Source: a virus
Strand: one strand, 5' to 3'
DNA: 41,650 nucleotides
Virus record (IMG/VR): IMGVR_UViG_3300046782_000105
Location: 1-41,650 of that record
Of this stretch, positions 21,435 through 29,412 are shown one piece after another; the first letter of the stretch is position 1; each line of letters starts with the position of its first letter. The notes under the pieces were generated by a model, which was not told the origin of the DNA, searched no databases, and was given only the letters and a program-made list of their open reading frames with translations. The position numbers and the translations under genes are program-made.

Positions 21435-22589
21435 ATGGCTGTCGCTGGTTCGACCGTCCAAACTAACAACAAACTGATCTTCTTCCGGAAGGAGATGACG
21501 CGGGAATACATCCGCGAAAATCTCTTCTCCCCCTACATCGGCTCCGAGAAGACCGCGATCATTCGCGTCATCAACGACCTAAAGAAAGGCGGCGAGCAGA
21601 TCAACATCCCGCTCATCGCCCGTCTCAAGAACCAACCAGTTGCGACCGGCGTTCTGGTCGGCAACGAAGAGAACATCGACAACTATGGCGATCGATGCTG
21701 GATCGACTGGGCCCGCAATGCCGTCAAGATTGCGGCCTCGGAAGAGCAGAAATCATCGATCGATCTGTTCGGCGAAGCCCGCCCACTGCTCGAGGACTGG
21801 GGCAAGGAACTGCAGCGTGACGAGATCTGCGACACCCTCTACACGGTGCCGCTCGCCTCGACCGCGCCGGCAGGGCTCGGCTCCAACCAGGGTCAGCGCG
21901 TCAACGGCGCGCTGTTCGACCAGGCGACCACAGCTCAACGTAACACCTGGACGACTGACAACGCCGATCGCGTTCTATTCGGCGGTGCCCAGGGCAACTT
22001 GGTTGCCGGCAACTTTGCTTCCTCCTGCGCCAATATCACCAACGCGATGGGCGCATCCGCGGCCTCGCTCAACAAGATGAAGCGCCTCGCCAAGCTCGCG
22101 AACCCGCGCATTCGTCCCTACAAGCTCAAGAACGGGCGCGAATACTTCGTCGTGTTCGCGAACTCGCTGTCGTTCCGCGATCTGCAGAACGACACGACCA
22201 TCATCAACGCCAATACGCAGGCTCGGCCTCGTGAAGGCGACGGGATGGAAAAGAACCCGCTCTTCCAAGACGGCGACCTGATGTACAACGGCATGATCAT
22301 TCGGGAGATCCCCGAACTCACCGTTCGTCTGCCGGTCACCTACACCACAGCAGGAACCGGCGGCATCCAGGTGGCGCCGATGTTTCTGTGCGGACAGAGC
22401 GCGATCGCATGGTGCTGGGGCCGCATGCCGATGCCGACCTTCCTCAAGGAGGACGACTATCAGTTCTACCGCGGCGTTGGTGTGCAGATGGCTTACGGTC
22501 TGAAAAAGATCGCCAAGCTCAACCCCGCGGGCAACTACAAGGAGTGGGGCATCTACACGGGCATCTTCTACAGCCCGGCTGATACCTGA
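21435..22589 (+). CDS. Major capsid protein (N4 gp56/DUF4043-like)
   Basis: 384 residues. Family features: 'NNKLIFFRKEMTREYIREN' (N-arm), 'FSPYIGSEKTAIIRVINDLK', 'KGGEQINIPLIARLKNQP', 'LKNGREYFVVFANSLSFRDL', 'PLFQDGDLMYNGMIIREIPE' and 'FLCGQSAIAWCWGRMP'. This is the HK97-fold coat protein group called N4 gp56-like or DUF4043. It follows the scaffold and is followed by a strong hairpin. Identification as coat is firm; the exact subfamily is by eye. Confidence 0.9.
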   Translation: MAVAGSTVQTNNKLIFFRKEMTREYIRENLFSPYIGSEKTAIIRVINDLKKGGEQINIPLIARLKNQPVATGVLVGNEENIDNYGDRCWIDWARNAVKIAASEEQKSSIDLFGEARPLLEDWGKELQRDEICDTLYTVPLASTAPAGLGSNQGQRVNGALFDQATTAQRNTWTTDNADRVLFGGAQGNLVAGNFASSCANITNAMGASAASLNKMKRLAKLANPRIRPYKLKNGREYFVVFANSLSFRDLQNDTTIINANTQARPREGDGMEKNPLFQDGDLMYNGMIIREIPELTVRLPVTYTTAGTGGIQVAPMFLCGQSAIAWCWGRMPMPTFLKEDDYQFYRGVGVQMAYGLKKIAKLNPAGNYKEWGIYTGIFYSPADT

Positions 22590-22598
22590 TCGATAACA

Positions 22599-22622
22599 GC
22601 GGCGGCGTCGTGACGCCGCCGC
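22599..22622 (+). terminator. Strong hairpin after coat gene
   Basis: GCGGCGGCGTC (22599-22609) pairs perfectly with GACGCCGCCGC (22612-22622). It starts nine bases after the coat stop codon. The tail is CU-rich, not a U run, so it is either a weak terminator or an mRNA 3' stabiliser that raises coat protein yield over downstream genes. Confidence 0.65.
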
Positions 22623-22658
22623 GTCTTCCCATTCCTCACAATAGAAAGGCTCACCACA

Positions 22659-23231
22659 ATGCGCTCGTTCTCGCGCCCCCTCGCGATCTTCTCGGTCGCT
22701 ATCGGTGCATTGATTGGAGCAACTGCTCTTGTCTATGCGCTCGTCGTGCCGGCAAGCTATCCGCCACGGCAATTCAACACACAACAGACGCACTACCTGC
22801 GTTTCTCGTTCCCCTACAACGGCTGCACCCTGGTTGCCGGCACTTGCTCGGTGAAGGTCGGGGCGGTGCCCTACAATGCCTTCATCGTGCGGGCCTACCA
22901 GCAGGTCTACACGGCCTTCAACTCAGGAACGACCGACACGATCGGGCTTGGCACCTCTTCCGGCGGCGTCAACATCGTCGCCGCGCAGACGGTCCACGCC
23001 GCGACCGCCGGTCTGCCATTGACGGTCGTCGCCGCCAACATCGGCACGGCTGCAACCGGCAACGGTGCCACCCAGACCGGCACCAATGGCGGCTTCGACA
23101 TCTTCGTGACCTATACCCAAACCGGCGCAGCGCCGAGCGCCGGCAACGCATCGCTCATCGTTGAATATTTCGGCCCCAACGATGGCTCCTGCCAGACTGT
23201 GCCGCAGAACTCGACGGCACCAGGCTGCTGA
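22659..23231 (+). CDS. Membrane- or signal-anchored virion-type protein, 190 aa
   Basis: The N-terminal 30 residues are a basic start plus hydrophobic segment ('LAIFSVAIGALIGATALVYA'). The body resembles phage decoration/minor structural proteins: 'FIVRAYQQVYTAFNSGTTDT', 'IGLGTSSGGVNIVAAQTVHA', 'NGGFDIFVTYTQTGAAPSAG'. Four Cys are present. A hydrophobic N-terminus on a head-region gene is unusual. It follows the coat gene, a common place for head fibres or decoration proteins. Confidence 0.68.
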   Translation: MRSFSRPLAIFSVAIGALIGATALVYALVVPASYPPRQFNTQQTHYLRFSFPYNGCTLVAGTCSVKVGAVPYNAFIVRAYQQVYTAFNSGTTDTIGLGTSSGGVNIVAAQTVHAATAGLPLTVVAANIGTAATGNGATQTGTNGGFDIFVTYTQTGAAPSAGNASLIVEYFGPNDGSCQTVPQNSTAPGC

Positions 23232-23234
23232 TCA

Positions 23235-23441
23235 ATGCGGCGCGGCTCACAGGGCCGCGCCGAACTTTTCTCAACACATCCCTGGATCGAGGTCGGCGCC
23301 AGGCGCTGGTGCATCCACTGCGGCTGCTACCAGATCCGCCGCAATGGCGCATGGCGCGACGATCCGGATCTGACCGGGCCCTATCCGAAATACAATCCGA
23401 CGCCGCTCGTCTGCAGCGAACCTCAAGGAACAGCAATATGA
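23235..23441 (+). CDS. Small Cys-x-x-Cys protein, 68 aa
   Basis: Basic N-terminus and 'RRWCIHCGCYQIRRNGAWRD', a possible metal knuckle (C-x-x-C-x-C) with one further Cys near the end. It is not a known family. It starts three bases after the previous stop and overlaps the next start as ATGA, which supports it being translated. Confidence 0.6.
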   Translation: MRRGSQGRAELFSTHPWIEVGARRWCIHCGCYQIRRNGAWRDDPDLTGPYPKYNPTPLVCSEPQGTAI

Positions 23442-23944
23442 CCAAAGTCACCTACACGCCGCTCGAGAACGGCGATCCGATCGAGACCTCGATCACCGGC
23501 TCGAGGCTGGCCGATCGCATGCCGGTCACCATCAAGTTTTCAGCCAACAAGCCGGTCGATGTGCCAGATGATCTCGTCATCGACATCATCGAGCGCGTCG
23601 TCTCGCGCGACAAGAACGATATCGAGCGCGGCATGGGTGTCGAGCGCAAGATCAAGCTTTCCGATCACCTGCGCGCCAATCCTTACTTTCATGTCGAGGG
23701 CACCAAGCAGGCGGCGCCGCCGCAGAGAGGCAAGCCGCGGCTGCCGCAGAAGGCGGAAGAGTATCGCAGTTGGGCGCAGGCCTGGTTTGCGACCAGTCTG
23801 TCGCCGGATGAGCTGGGCGAGCGCTGGCAGGCCGAAAGCGAAATGCGCGAGCGCCTCGGCGTCCACGACGACGGCGACGTCGTGCGTTTCCTGCGCCCGT
23901 TCTACGAACAGCGCTTTGAAGAGCTGAAGAAGGCCGCAGCCTGA
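23438..23944 (+). CDS. Hypothetical head-region protein, 168 aa
   Basis: Unrecognised. Beta-rich N-terminus ('PVTIKFSANKPVDVPDDLVI'), a central 'SDHLRANPYFHVEG', then a Pro/Lys/Arg linker and a helical end ('RFLRPFYEQRFEELKKAAA'). It lies between coat and gp4-like genes, coupled at both ends (ATGA and TGATG), where head-completion or connector accessory proteins are found. The function is inferred only from place. Confidence 0.65.
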   Translation: MTKVTYTPLENGDPIETSITGSRLADRMPVTIKFSANKPVDVPDDLVIDIIERVVSRDKNDIERGMGVERKIKLSDHLRANPYFHVEGTKQAAPPQRGKPRLPQKAEEYRSWAQAWFATSLSPDELGERWQAESEMRERLGVHDDGDVVRFLRPFYEQRFEELKKAAA

Positions 23945-24354
23945 TGGCCGTCTCCTCGGCATACCGGACCCGCTCCGATCTGATCACCGCCGCGCTCGGT
24001 AAGCTCGGCGCTGCCGCATCGAACCAGGCGCCGGATGTCGAGGACGTCGTCTATATCGACAACGAGATCGACAGCATCTTCCGCAAGCTCGAGGGGCTCG
24101 AGCTGGTCTTCGTCCCCGATCGCGGTCAACCTGGGCCCGCCGGCGGCAGCATTCCAGGCCAGTATTTCGATGATCTCGCCGCGATCGTCTGCGACCTCTG
24201 CTCCGCGAAATTTGGCGCCTCGACGGCAGATGCCGCCGGCTACACCCAAAAAGGCCTCGGCCATCCGCCAGGCACCGGCGCAGCCGCTCTGAGCCTGCAG
24301 AAGATGGCGCGCGGGCGGGCGACCTACGAGGTGCAGAGGACCGAGTATTTCTGA
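23944..24354 (+). CDS. Tail accessory factor, P22 gp4-like
   Basis: 136 residues. 'RTRSDLITAALGKLGAAASN', 'EDVVYIDNEIDSIFRKLEGL', 'ELVFVPD', 'IPGQYFDDLAAIVCDLCSAK' follow the helical pattern of P22 gp4-type head-to-tail connectors that close the portal after packaging. It is directly followed by a gp10-like gene, as in P22-like phages. Overlap with the next start is TGATG. Confidence 0.82.
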   Translation: MAVSSAYRTRSDLITAALGKLGAAASNQAPDVEDVVYIDNEIDSIFRKLEGLELVFVPDRGQPGPAGGSIPGQYFDDLAAIVCDLCSAKFGASTADAAGYTQKGLGHPPGTGAAALSLQKMARGRATYEVQRTEYF

Positions 24355-26072
24355 TGGCGACAGGCGATGCGCCAGTCGAGATCCCGTGGCCGACGTCGAG
24401 CTTCCCCGGCGCGGATCCGCAGGAGGGAGCTGGGCGCCTCATCAATGTCTACGCCGAGCCGCTCGGCTCGACAAAGCCGGCGCAGGCCGGCATCCCGGTA
24501 AAAGGGGACATCGTCTGGCGATCGGGGCCAGGTCTTTCGATCCACGCCATCACCGCCCAGACCGGCTACCGCGGCGGCTTGATCGTCGCCAACCTGTCCT
24601 ACGAGGTCTTCGCCGCCCAGGCGCTGACCGCCGACATCAACGGCGTCGTCGCGCTCCTGGGCGTCCTGCCAGGCACGAGAGGCGTGAGCATCGCGCGCAA
24701 CAACGCTGGCTCGCCCAACGTCATCGCGGTTGACATCGACAACGGAGCCTTCCGGCTCGATGGCGGCGCGGTCGTTGCCTACAACGCCGCCGGCATTCTG
24801 CCGCAGCCGAAATCGGTCTGCTTCCAGGACGGCTATCTGATCTTCGGCATCGCCGATCGGCGCGTGTTCGCGACCGACATCAACGCCCTGACGATGAACG
24901 CGCTCTGCTTCACGACGGTGCAGGCAAAGTCATCGGACACGCTGATGCGAACGATCGCCTTCTCGGGGCTGTTGTTCGTGTTCTGCTCATCGGCGACCGA
25001 GGTGTGGCAGGACACCGCGCAGCCTTATCCGGCGTTCCCCTACAGCCGCCTGGTCGTCATGGAATTCGGACTGATCCAGGAGAACGCGATCGCCGGCTTC
25101 GAAGACGGCTTCGGCGTCCTGCATTGGGTGGCGCAGGATTACGGCGTCTACCAGCTCGTCCCCGGCAGCCTTGCGCCATTGAAGATCTCGCCGCCCGATC
25201 TCGATCGGCTGATCGAGACCCAGGTCAAGACCGGCAACAAGGTCGATGCCGGCTGCTACATCGTCTCGGGCCGCAAGATGTTCGTGCTGTCGTCGCAGGC
25301 CTGGAGCTGGGAATTTAATCTGTCGACGCAGAAATGGAACGAGCGACAGAGCCTGCAGCCGAATGGATCCTTCGGACGCTGGCGCGCCGCGCGCGGCCAT
25401 CCGGCCTTCGGCAAGTGGCTCTGCGGCGACATGCTCAGTGGCAATCTGTTGTACGTCGATCAGACCAACCGCACGGAGGTCAACAATCCACTGAGCTGCC
25501 AGCTCTGGAGCGCGCCGGTCGAGGATTTTCCGAACCGCATGAGGATCGCGCGGGCGGATTTTGAATTTACGGTGGGCGTCGGGCGCAACCAGCGCTCGCT
25601 CTTGATGAACGTCACTGGCGCCGTCGCCGGCAACCTCGGCATCGTTCGCCTGGGGGTCAACGCGACGTCAGGCGTCGTCACCGGCGACACCGTCGTCGTC
25701 GCCGGCATCACCGGCACCGTCGAGGCAAACGGCAACTGGACTGCGACCGTGATCGATCCAACGCACCTCGAGCTGCAGGGCTGCGTCTTCCACAATGCCT
25801 ATGTCTCCGGCGGCACGGTCACCGACATCACGCCGACGCCGGAAATGGTCGATCCGCAGGTTGGGATCGAGATCTCGACCGACGGCGGCGCCAACTGGAG
25901 CAACCCCTGGGTTCGAGCGCTCGGCAAGCAAGGCGACACCAACCACCGCATCTCGGTGAAGAATTGCGGCATGACGGGCTCGACCGGCGTGATGTGGCGC
26001 TGGACGATCAGCGCGCAGGTGTTCGTCTCCTTCATGGGCGCCAAGCAATCGACTGACATGCGGAAATTCTAA
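24354..26072 (+). CDS. Tail accessory/DNA stabilisation protein, P22 gp10-like, with inserted domain
   Basis: 572 residues. The N-terminal 400 read as the gp10-type propeller ('RLINVYAEPLGSTKPAQAG', 'VCFQDGYLIFGIADRR', 'VFCSSATEVWQDTAQPYPAF', 'GFEDGFGVLHWVAQDYGVYQ', 'LWSAPVEDFPNRMRIARADF'). It would bind gp4-like rings and hold packaged DNA. About residues 418-492 form a separate beta module ('VVVAGITGTVEANGNWTATV', 'PTHLELQGCVFHNAY') seen in other phage tail proteins; the gp10-like reading resumes with 'VGIEISTDGGANWSNPWVR'. Confidence 0.85.
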   Translation: MATGDAPVEIPWPTSSFPGADPQEGAGRLINVYAEPLGSTKPAQAGIPVKGDIVWRSGPGLSIHAITAQTGYRGGLIVANLSYEVFAAQALTADINGVVALLGVLPGTRGVSIARNNAGSPNVIAVDIDNGAFRLDGGAVVAYNAAGILPQPKSVCFQDGYLIFGIADRRVFATDINALTMNALCFTTVQAKSSDTLMRTIAFSGLLFVFCSSATEVWQDTAQPYPAFPYSRLVVMEFGLIQENAIAGFEDGFGVLHWVAQDYGVYQLVPGSLAPLKISPPDLDRLIETQVKTGNKVDAGCYIVSGRKMFVLSSQAWSWEFNLSTQKWNERQSLQPNGSFGRWRAARGHPAFGKWLCGDMLSGNLLYVDQTNRTEVNNPLSCQLWSAPVEDFPNRMRIARADFEFTVGVGRNQRSLLMNVTGAVAGNLGIVRLGVNATSGVVTGDTVVVAGITGTVEANGNWTATVIDPTHLELQGCVFHNAYVSGGTVTDITPTPEMVDPQVGIEISTDGGANWSNPWVRALGKQGDTNHRISVKNCGMTGSTGVMWRWTISAQVFVSFMGAKQSTDMRKF

Positions 26073-26672
26073 ATGCCGCCGATCAAGACACCATTGTCGC
26101 CGGCAAACACCACGCAGGTGATCAGAGACCAGAACCCGACCGATCGGCAGAGCTTCTGGCAGAAGGCAGTCGATCAGCTCTTGAAATCGCCGACCTGGGA
26201 CTGGCCGGTCCTCAAGCAGAACGGTAACCCCGTTCTCGACGTCAGCAATGAAGGATCCGCCGCTGGCCAGGTGATCACCTGGGCACCAGGGCCGAAATAT
26301 CCGGCAGGCGACGGCAGCCTCATCACCAACCTCAACCTGCCGAGCATTCCCGGGCGTTTGGTTGCGGGAACGGCTGCGGTGATGAACCCGATTGCAGCCA
26401 ACGGAAATGCGAGCGCGGCACACGCATTGGGAGCTACGCCGAATGCTGTTCTTTGGTACTTGGAGTGCATCACGGCAGAACACGGTTACGGCATTGGAGA
26501 CAGGGCGTTCATTACTTTCAACAATCCTCCGGTCGTTTTTGCAAACGCAGCGAACGTAGCCATCACTGTCCAAGCGAACCTTCCAGCACTCGTTGATATA
26601 GCCACACACGGATCTTTTATTCTCACGGCGGCGAACTGGAAGGTTGTCGCCACTCCCTACAAACTGACTTAG
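26073..26672 (+). CDS. Virion-associated protein with fibre-like C-terminus, 199 aa
   Basis: The N-terminal 60 residues ('DRQSFWQKAVDQLLKSPTWD') are helical and may dock to the tail hub. The C-terminal 110 (HALGATPNAVLWYLECIT, AEHGYGIGDRAFITFNNPPV, FILTAANWKVVATPYKLT) are the beta-sandwich seen at the ends of phage fibre or tail proteins. It starts directly after the gp10-like stop and has a weak ribosome site, so it is probably coupled. Role tentative. Confidence 0.65.
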   Translation: MPPIKTPLSPANTTQVIRDQNPTDRQSFWQKAVDQLLKSPTWDWPVLKQNGNPVLDVSNEGSAAGQVITWAPGPKYPAGDGSLITNLNLPSIPGRLVAGTAAVMNPIAANGNASAAHALGATPNAVLWYLECITAEHGYGIGDRAFITFNNPPVVFANAANVAITVQANLPALVDIATHGSFILTAANWKVVATPYKLT

Positions 26673-26682
26673 CGGAGCCACC

Positions 26683-27351
26683 ATGGGCCTCTTCGACATC
26701 TTCGGCACTGGCGATCAGCAGCAGGCGGCGCAGGATCAGATCAATGCGCTTCGCGCTGGTCAGACGGCTGCGACGGGCGACGTCAATACCGGCTTGCAAA
26801 ACCTGCAGACGAGCTACGCCGCAGGCCTTGCTCCGCTCACCCAGAATTACGCGACAACCTCGGCTGGCACCAATCAGCTCGCCAACCTGCTCGGCTTCGG
26901 CCCGCAAGGCGGCGCTGGCATGCAGCAGACGATGGAGAACCTGCCGGGCTATCAGTTTGCGCTCGGGCAGGGGACACAGAACGTCCAGCGCACCAACGCA
27001 GCTCAAGGCTTCGGCGGCGGCGGTTCATCCGGCAATGTCGATAAGGCGATCGCCGACTACACCGCCGGCCTCGCGAGCCAGAACTACAACAACTACGCCT
27101 CGCAGCTCCAGCCGTTCCTCACCGCCGGCGTCAACACCGGAGGCCAGATCGGCACCCTCGAGGGCGCACTCGGCAACCAGCAGCTCGGCGCCGGCACGAC
27201 AAAGGCCAACATCGACTACGGCACCAATGTCGGCATCGGCAACGCGCAGGCCAGCTCCGATCTCGCCGGCCTCAATGCATCGGCCAATATCTGGGGCGCG
27301 CTGATGGGCGGCGGCAAGCTCGCGAGCGGCCTCTTCGGCATGCTCGGATAG
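26683..27351 (+). CDS. Putative DNA ejection protein, 222 aa
   Basis: Starts MGLFDIFG-T-G-D, a start style typical of podophage ejection/internal virion proteins, then Gln/Ala/Gly/Asn-rich helical sequence ('ALRAGQTAATGDVNTGLQNL', 'NLLGFGPQGGAGMQQTMENL', 'YQFALGQGTQNVQRTNAAQG') and ends 'GALMGGGKLASGLFGMLG', a glycine-zipper-like hydrophobic helix suited to membrane insertion. P22 gp7 is the nearest analogue by place and composition. Confidence 0.72.
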   Translation: MGLFDIFGTGDQQQAAQDQINALRAGQTAATGDVNTGLQNLQTSYAAGLAPLTQNYATTSAGTNQLANLLGFGPQGGAGMQQTMENLPGYQFALGQGTQNVQRTNAAQGFGGGGSSGNVDKAIADYTAGLASQNYNNYASQLQPFLTAGVNTGGQIGTLEGALGNQQLGAGTTKANIDYGTNVGIGNAQASSDLAGLNASANIWGALMGGGKLASGLFGMLG

Positions 27352-27361
27352 GAGAAACCAA

Positions 27362-27673
27362 ATGGCAGCATGGGATAATCCGGTCGCGGCGCCGAACTAC
27401 AATCCAGCGCCGAATTTCGGCTCGAATTTAGCAACGCAGCTCGGCAGCCTGCTGCAGCGACCACAACAGCAGCAGCAACAGCAGCCGCTGCCAGGTCAAC
27501 AGCAGCAGCGATTGCTTGGGCCAATCCAAGGTCAGCCGACGAACATCCAGCCGCAACTGCCGCTCGCGCAGCGGCTCGCAGCGCTGCTCGGTAATTTCGG
27601 CCAGCCGCAGGGCAATCAGGGGACACCTGGCGGGACGGGCGCCAATCCATACGGTGGCCAGGGGATCTACTGA
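27362..27673 (+). CDS. Gln-rich virion-type protein, 103 aa
   Basis: Low-complexity Pro/Gln/Asn protein with two poly-Gln runs (residues 35-41 and 46-49, from CAG/CAA repeats around 27464-27507) and a Gly-rich end. It starts MAAWDNP; the next protein starts MAAWDNV, so the two share a short N-terminal tag. AGGAG precedes the ATG; the stop overlaps the next start (TGATG). It probably joins the ejected internal proteins. Confidence 0.65.
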   Translation: MAAWDNPVAAPNYNPAPNFGSNLATQLGSLLQRPQQQQQQQPLPGQQQQRLLGPIQGQPTNIQPQLPLAQRLAALLGNFGQPQGNQGTPGGTGANPYGGQGIY

Positions 27674-29412
27674 TGGCAGCCTGGGACAACGTCTCGCTTC
27701 CCGGTGCGCCGGCGGCGCCGTCTTATGCTGCGCCGCTGGTGAATTTTGCGCCGCTCGGCAATCTCGCCAACGATTATTTCCAGGGCACCCAGCAGAAGCG
27801 AACGCTGGCGCTGCAGAGCGCATTCAAGGATGGCCTGCCGCGCGATGAGAACGGCAACCTCGACATCAATTCGATGGCCGACACGCTGGCGCGTCTCGGC
27901 GGTGCCGACGCCGCGCAGCCGCTGATGAAATTGCAGATCGAGCAGCAGATCGCCAAGGGCAACGCCGGCGCAATCGGCGCAGGGGGCACCACACCAGGCG
28001 CCCAGCCTGACACCGGATATGCGCCGCCGACGGCGAGGCCGGCGGTGCCGGAACACGGAATTCCCGGTGGCACCGGCGCTGGCGGCACTGGTGTGCAGCC
28101 TCCCGAGCAGCAGCCGCAGGCCGCGGCGCAGCCGGACACGCTGACCAATATCGTGCGCGCAGGGCTCAAAGATCCAAACCGATTTGACGATGTGATGAAG
28201 GTCGCCAAAGGCAGTCTCGGCATCGATGATTTTACGACGGTCGATCCGAACAGCCCAGCAGGCAAGAGGGTGGCGAGCTTCATCAACTCGGCTAACGGCA
28301 ACCCAGGCTTCACGCCGACCGGCGGTACCGCGGGCCAGCCGGCGCCCGCGCCGCAGACCTTCGCGCAGCGGGCCGATCAGGCCTTCACGCCGTTTCAGAA
28401 CGGCGGCGTTGCACTGCGGGCTCCGGCGGCTTCCGATCTTGAGGCGAGGGCGCGGCAGTTTGAGAACAACGCAAACGTAGCCTCCCGACGAGCTGCTTCG
28501 ATCGGCGGTTTTGAGGGCCAGGGTCCGGCAGCAGCCGCGCTCGAAAAATACGCCGAGGGGCAGATGGCGCAGGCCAAGCTCCTGCGCGAGCAGATCGCGA
28601 AACAGCAAGAGCAGACGACAGAGGAAAAAAATGTCAGCAGCGGCGCCACCGCGCAAACCGAACTGGTCAAGAGCAACATCAAGCGCGGCGAGCTGGCCTA
28701 CGGCGGCATCACATCCCAGGCGACACAGTGGGAGCGCGACCTAAAGCCTTACAATGATATTGCGAAGGCGGTGGTCAATGATCCGAGTACCTGGACCGGC
28801 ATCGGTGCAGAGGCCCGTCTTGATGTGAACAAGCTCATTGCAATCTACGGCGACAAAAAAGGCGCCATGATGCAAGAGGCTCTGCAAAAGGTCAGGGCAT
28901 CCAGCGTTCTAGGCCAAATGAATGTAATGAGAGATCAGATGCAGGAGGCTGGCTCACAATCGGGCCGCATCTTCGCGCAATACGCGGATCTCGCGCAGCA
29001 GGCGTCACCGGGAATGGAAACGACCCTTGGCGGCAATCGCTTCCTGGTCAATGTGCAGTCGCGCATGGGTGAACTGTCAAGCAAGGTCGCGCAGGAGGCG
29101 CGCACCTACAAAGCCGCACACGGCTATCTCGATGCCGGCTGGGATCAGCATCTCGCGAATTACATGCAAACCAACTCACCGTTTACCAAGGCGGAGATGG
29201 CCGAGCCGGCGTTACTTGGCGCGCCGACAATGCCGGCCTTCAACGATCCGAAAAAGGTTGCGGCCTGGGCAGCGTCGATGGGTGTCAGGCCGGGCGAGCC
29301 GGTGAGAACGCAGACGGGGCGCTACGTCGTTCCCATCCCGGCGCCTCGACAGGCACCAGCTCAACCAGCTCAACCAGCCGGCCAAGGCATGCTGCAGCCG
29401 GGGCAGACATGA
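27673..29412 (+). CDS. Internal virion/ejection protein, 579 aa
   Basis: A Gly/Pro/Ala-rich N-terminal half (about 90-170 disordered) and a helical C-terminal half ('LEKYAEGQMAQAKLLREQIA', 'ARLDVNKLIAIYGDKKGAMM', 'SSKVAQEARTYKAAHGYLDA'). It lies between other ejection-type genes after gp4/gp10-like genes, the order of P22 and related phages. No enzymatic motif is visible. It ends with a Pro/Gln/Ala tail. Confidence 0.72.
   Translation: MAAWDNVSLPGAPAAPSYAAPLVNFAPLGNLANDYFQGTQQKRTLALQSAFKDGLPRDENGNLDINSMADTLARLGGADAAQPLMKLQIEQQIAKGNAGAIGAGGTTPGAQPDTGYAPPTARPAVPEHGIPGGTGAGGTGVQPPEQQPQAAAQPDTLTNIVRAGLKDPNRFDDVMKVAKGSLGIDDFTTVDPNSPAGKRVASFINSANGNPGFTPTGGTAGQPAPAPQTFAQRADQAFTPFQNGGVALRAPAASDLEARARQFENNANVASRRAASIGGFEGQGPAAAALEKYAEGQMAQAKLLREQIAKQQEQTTEEKNVSSGATAQTELVKSNIKRGELAYGGITSQATQWERDLKPYNDIAKAVVNDPSTWTGIGAEARLDVNKLIAIYGDKKGAMMQEALQKVRASSVLGQMNVMRDQMQEAGSQSGRIFAQYADLAQQASPGMETTLGGNRFLVNVQSRMGELSSKVAQEARTYKAAHGYLDAGWDQHLANYMQTNSPFTKAEMAEPALLGAPTMPAFNDPKKVAAWAASMGVRPGEPVRTQTGRYVVPIPAPRQAPAQPAQPAGQGMLQPGQT

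Noticed and set aside
27460-27510. CAG/CAA repeat as a slippage-type phase-variation tract
   Set aside because: Units are mixed CAG and CAA triplets, so slippage would only change the poly-Gln length and not the frame; no evidence for switching.
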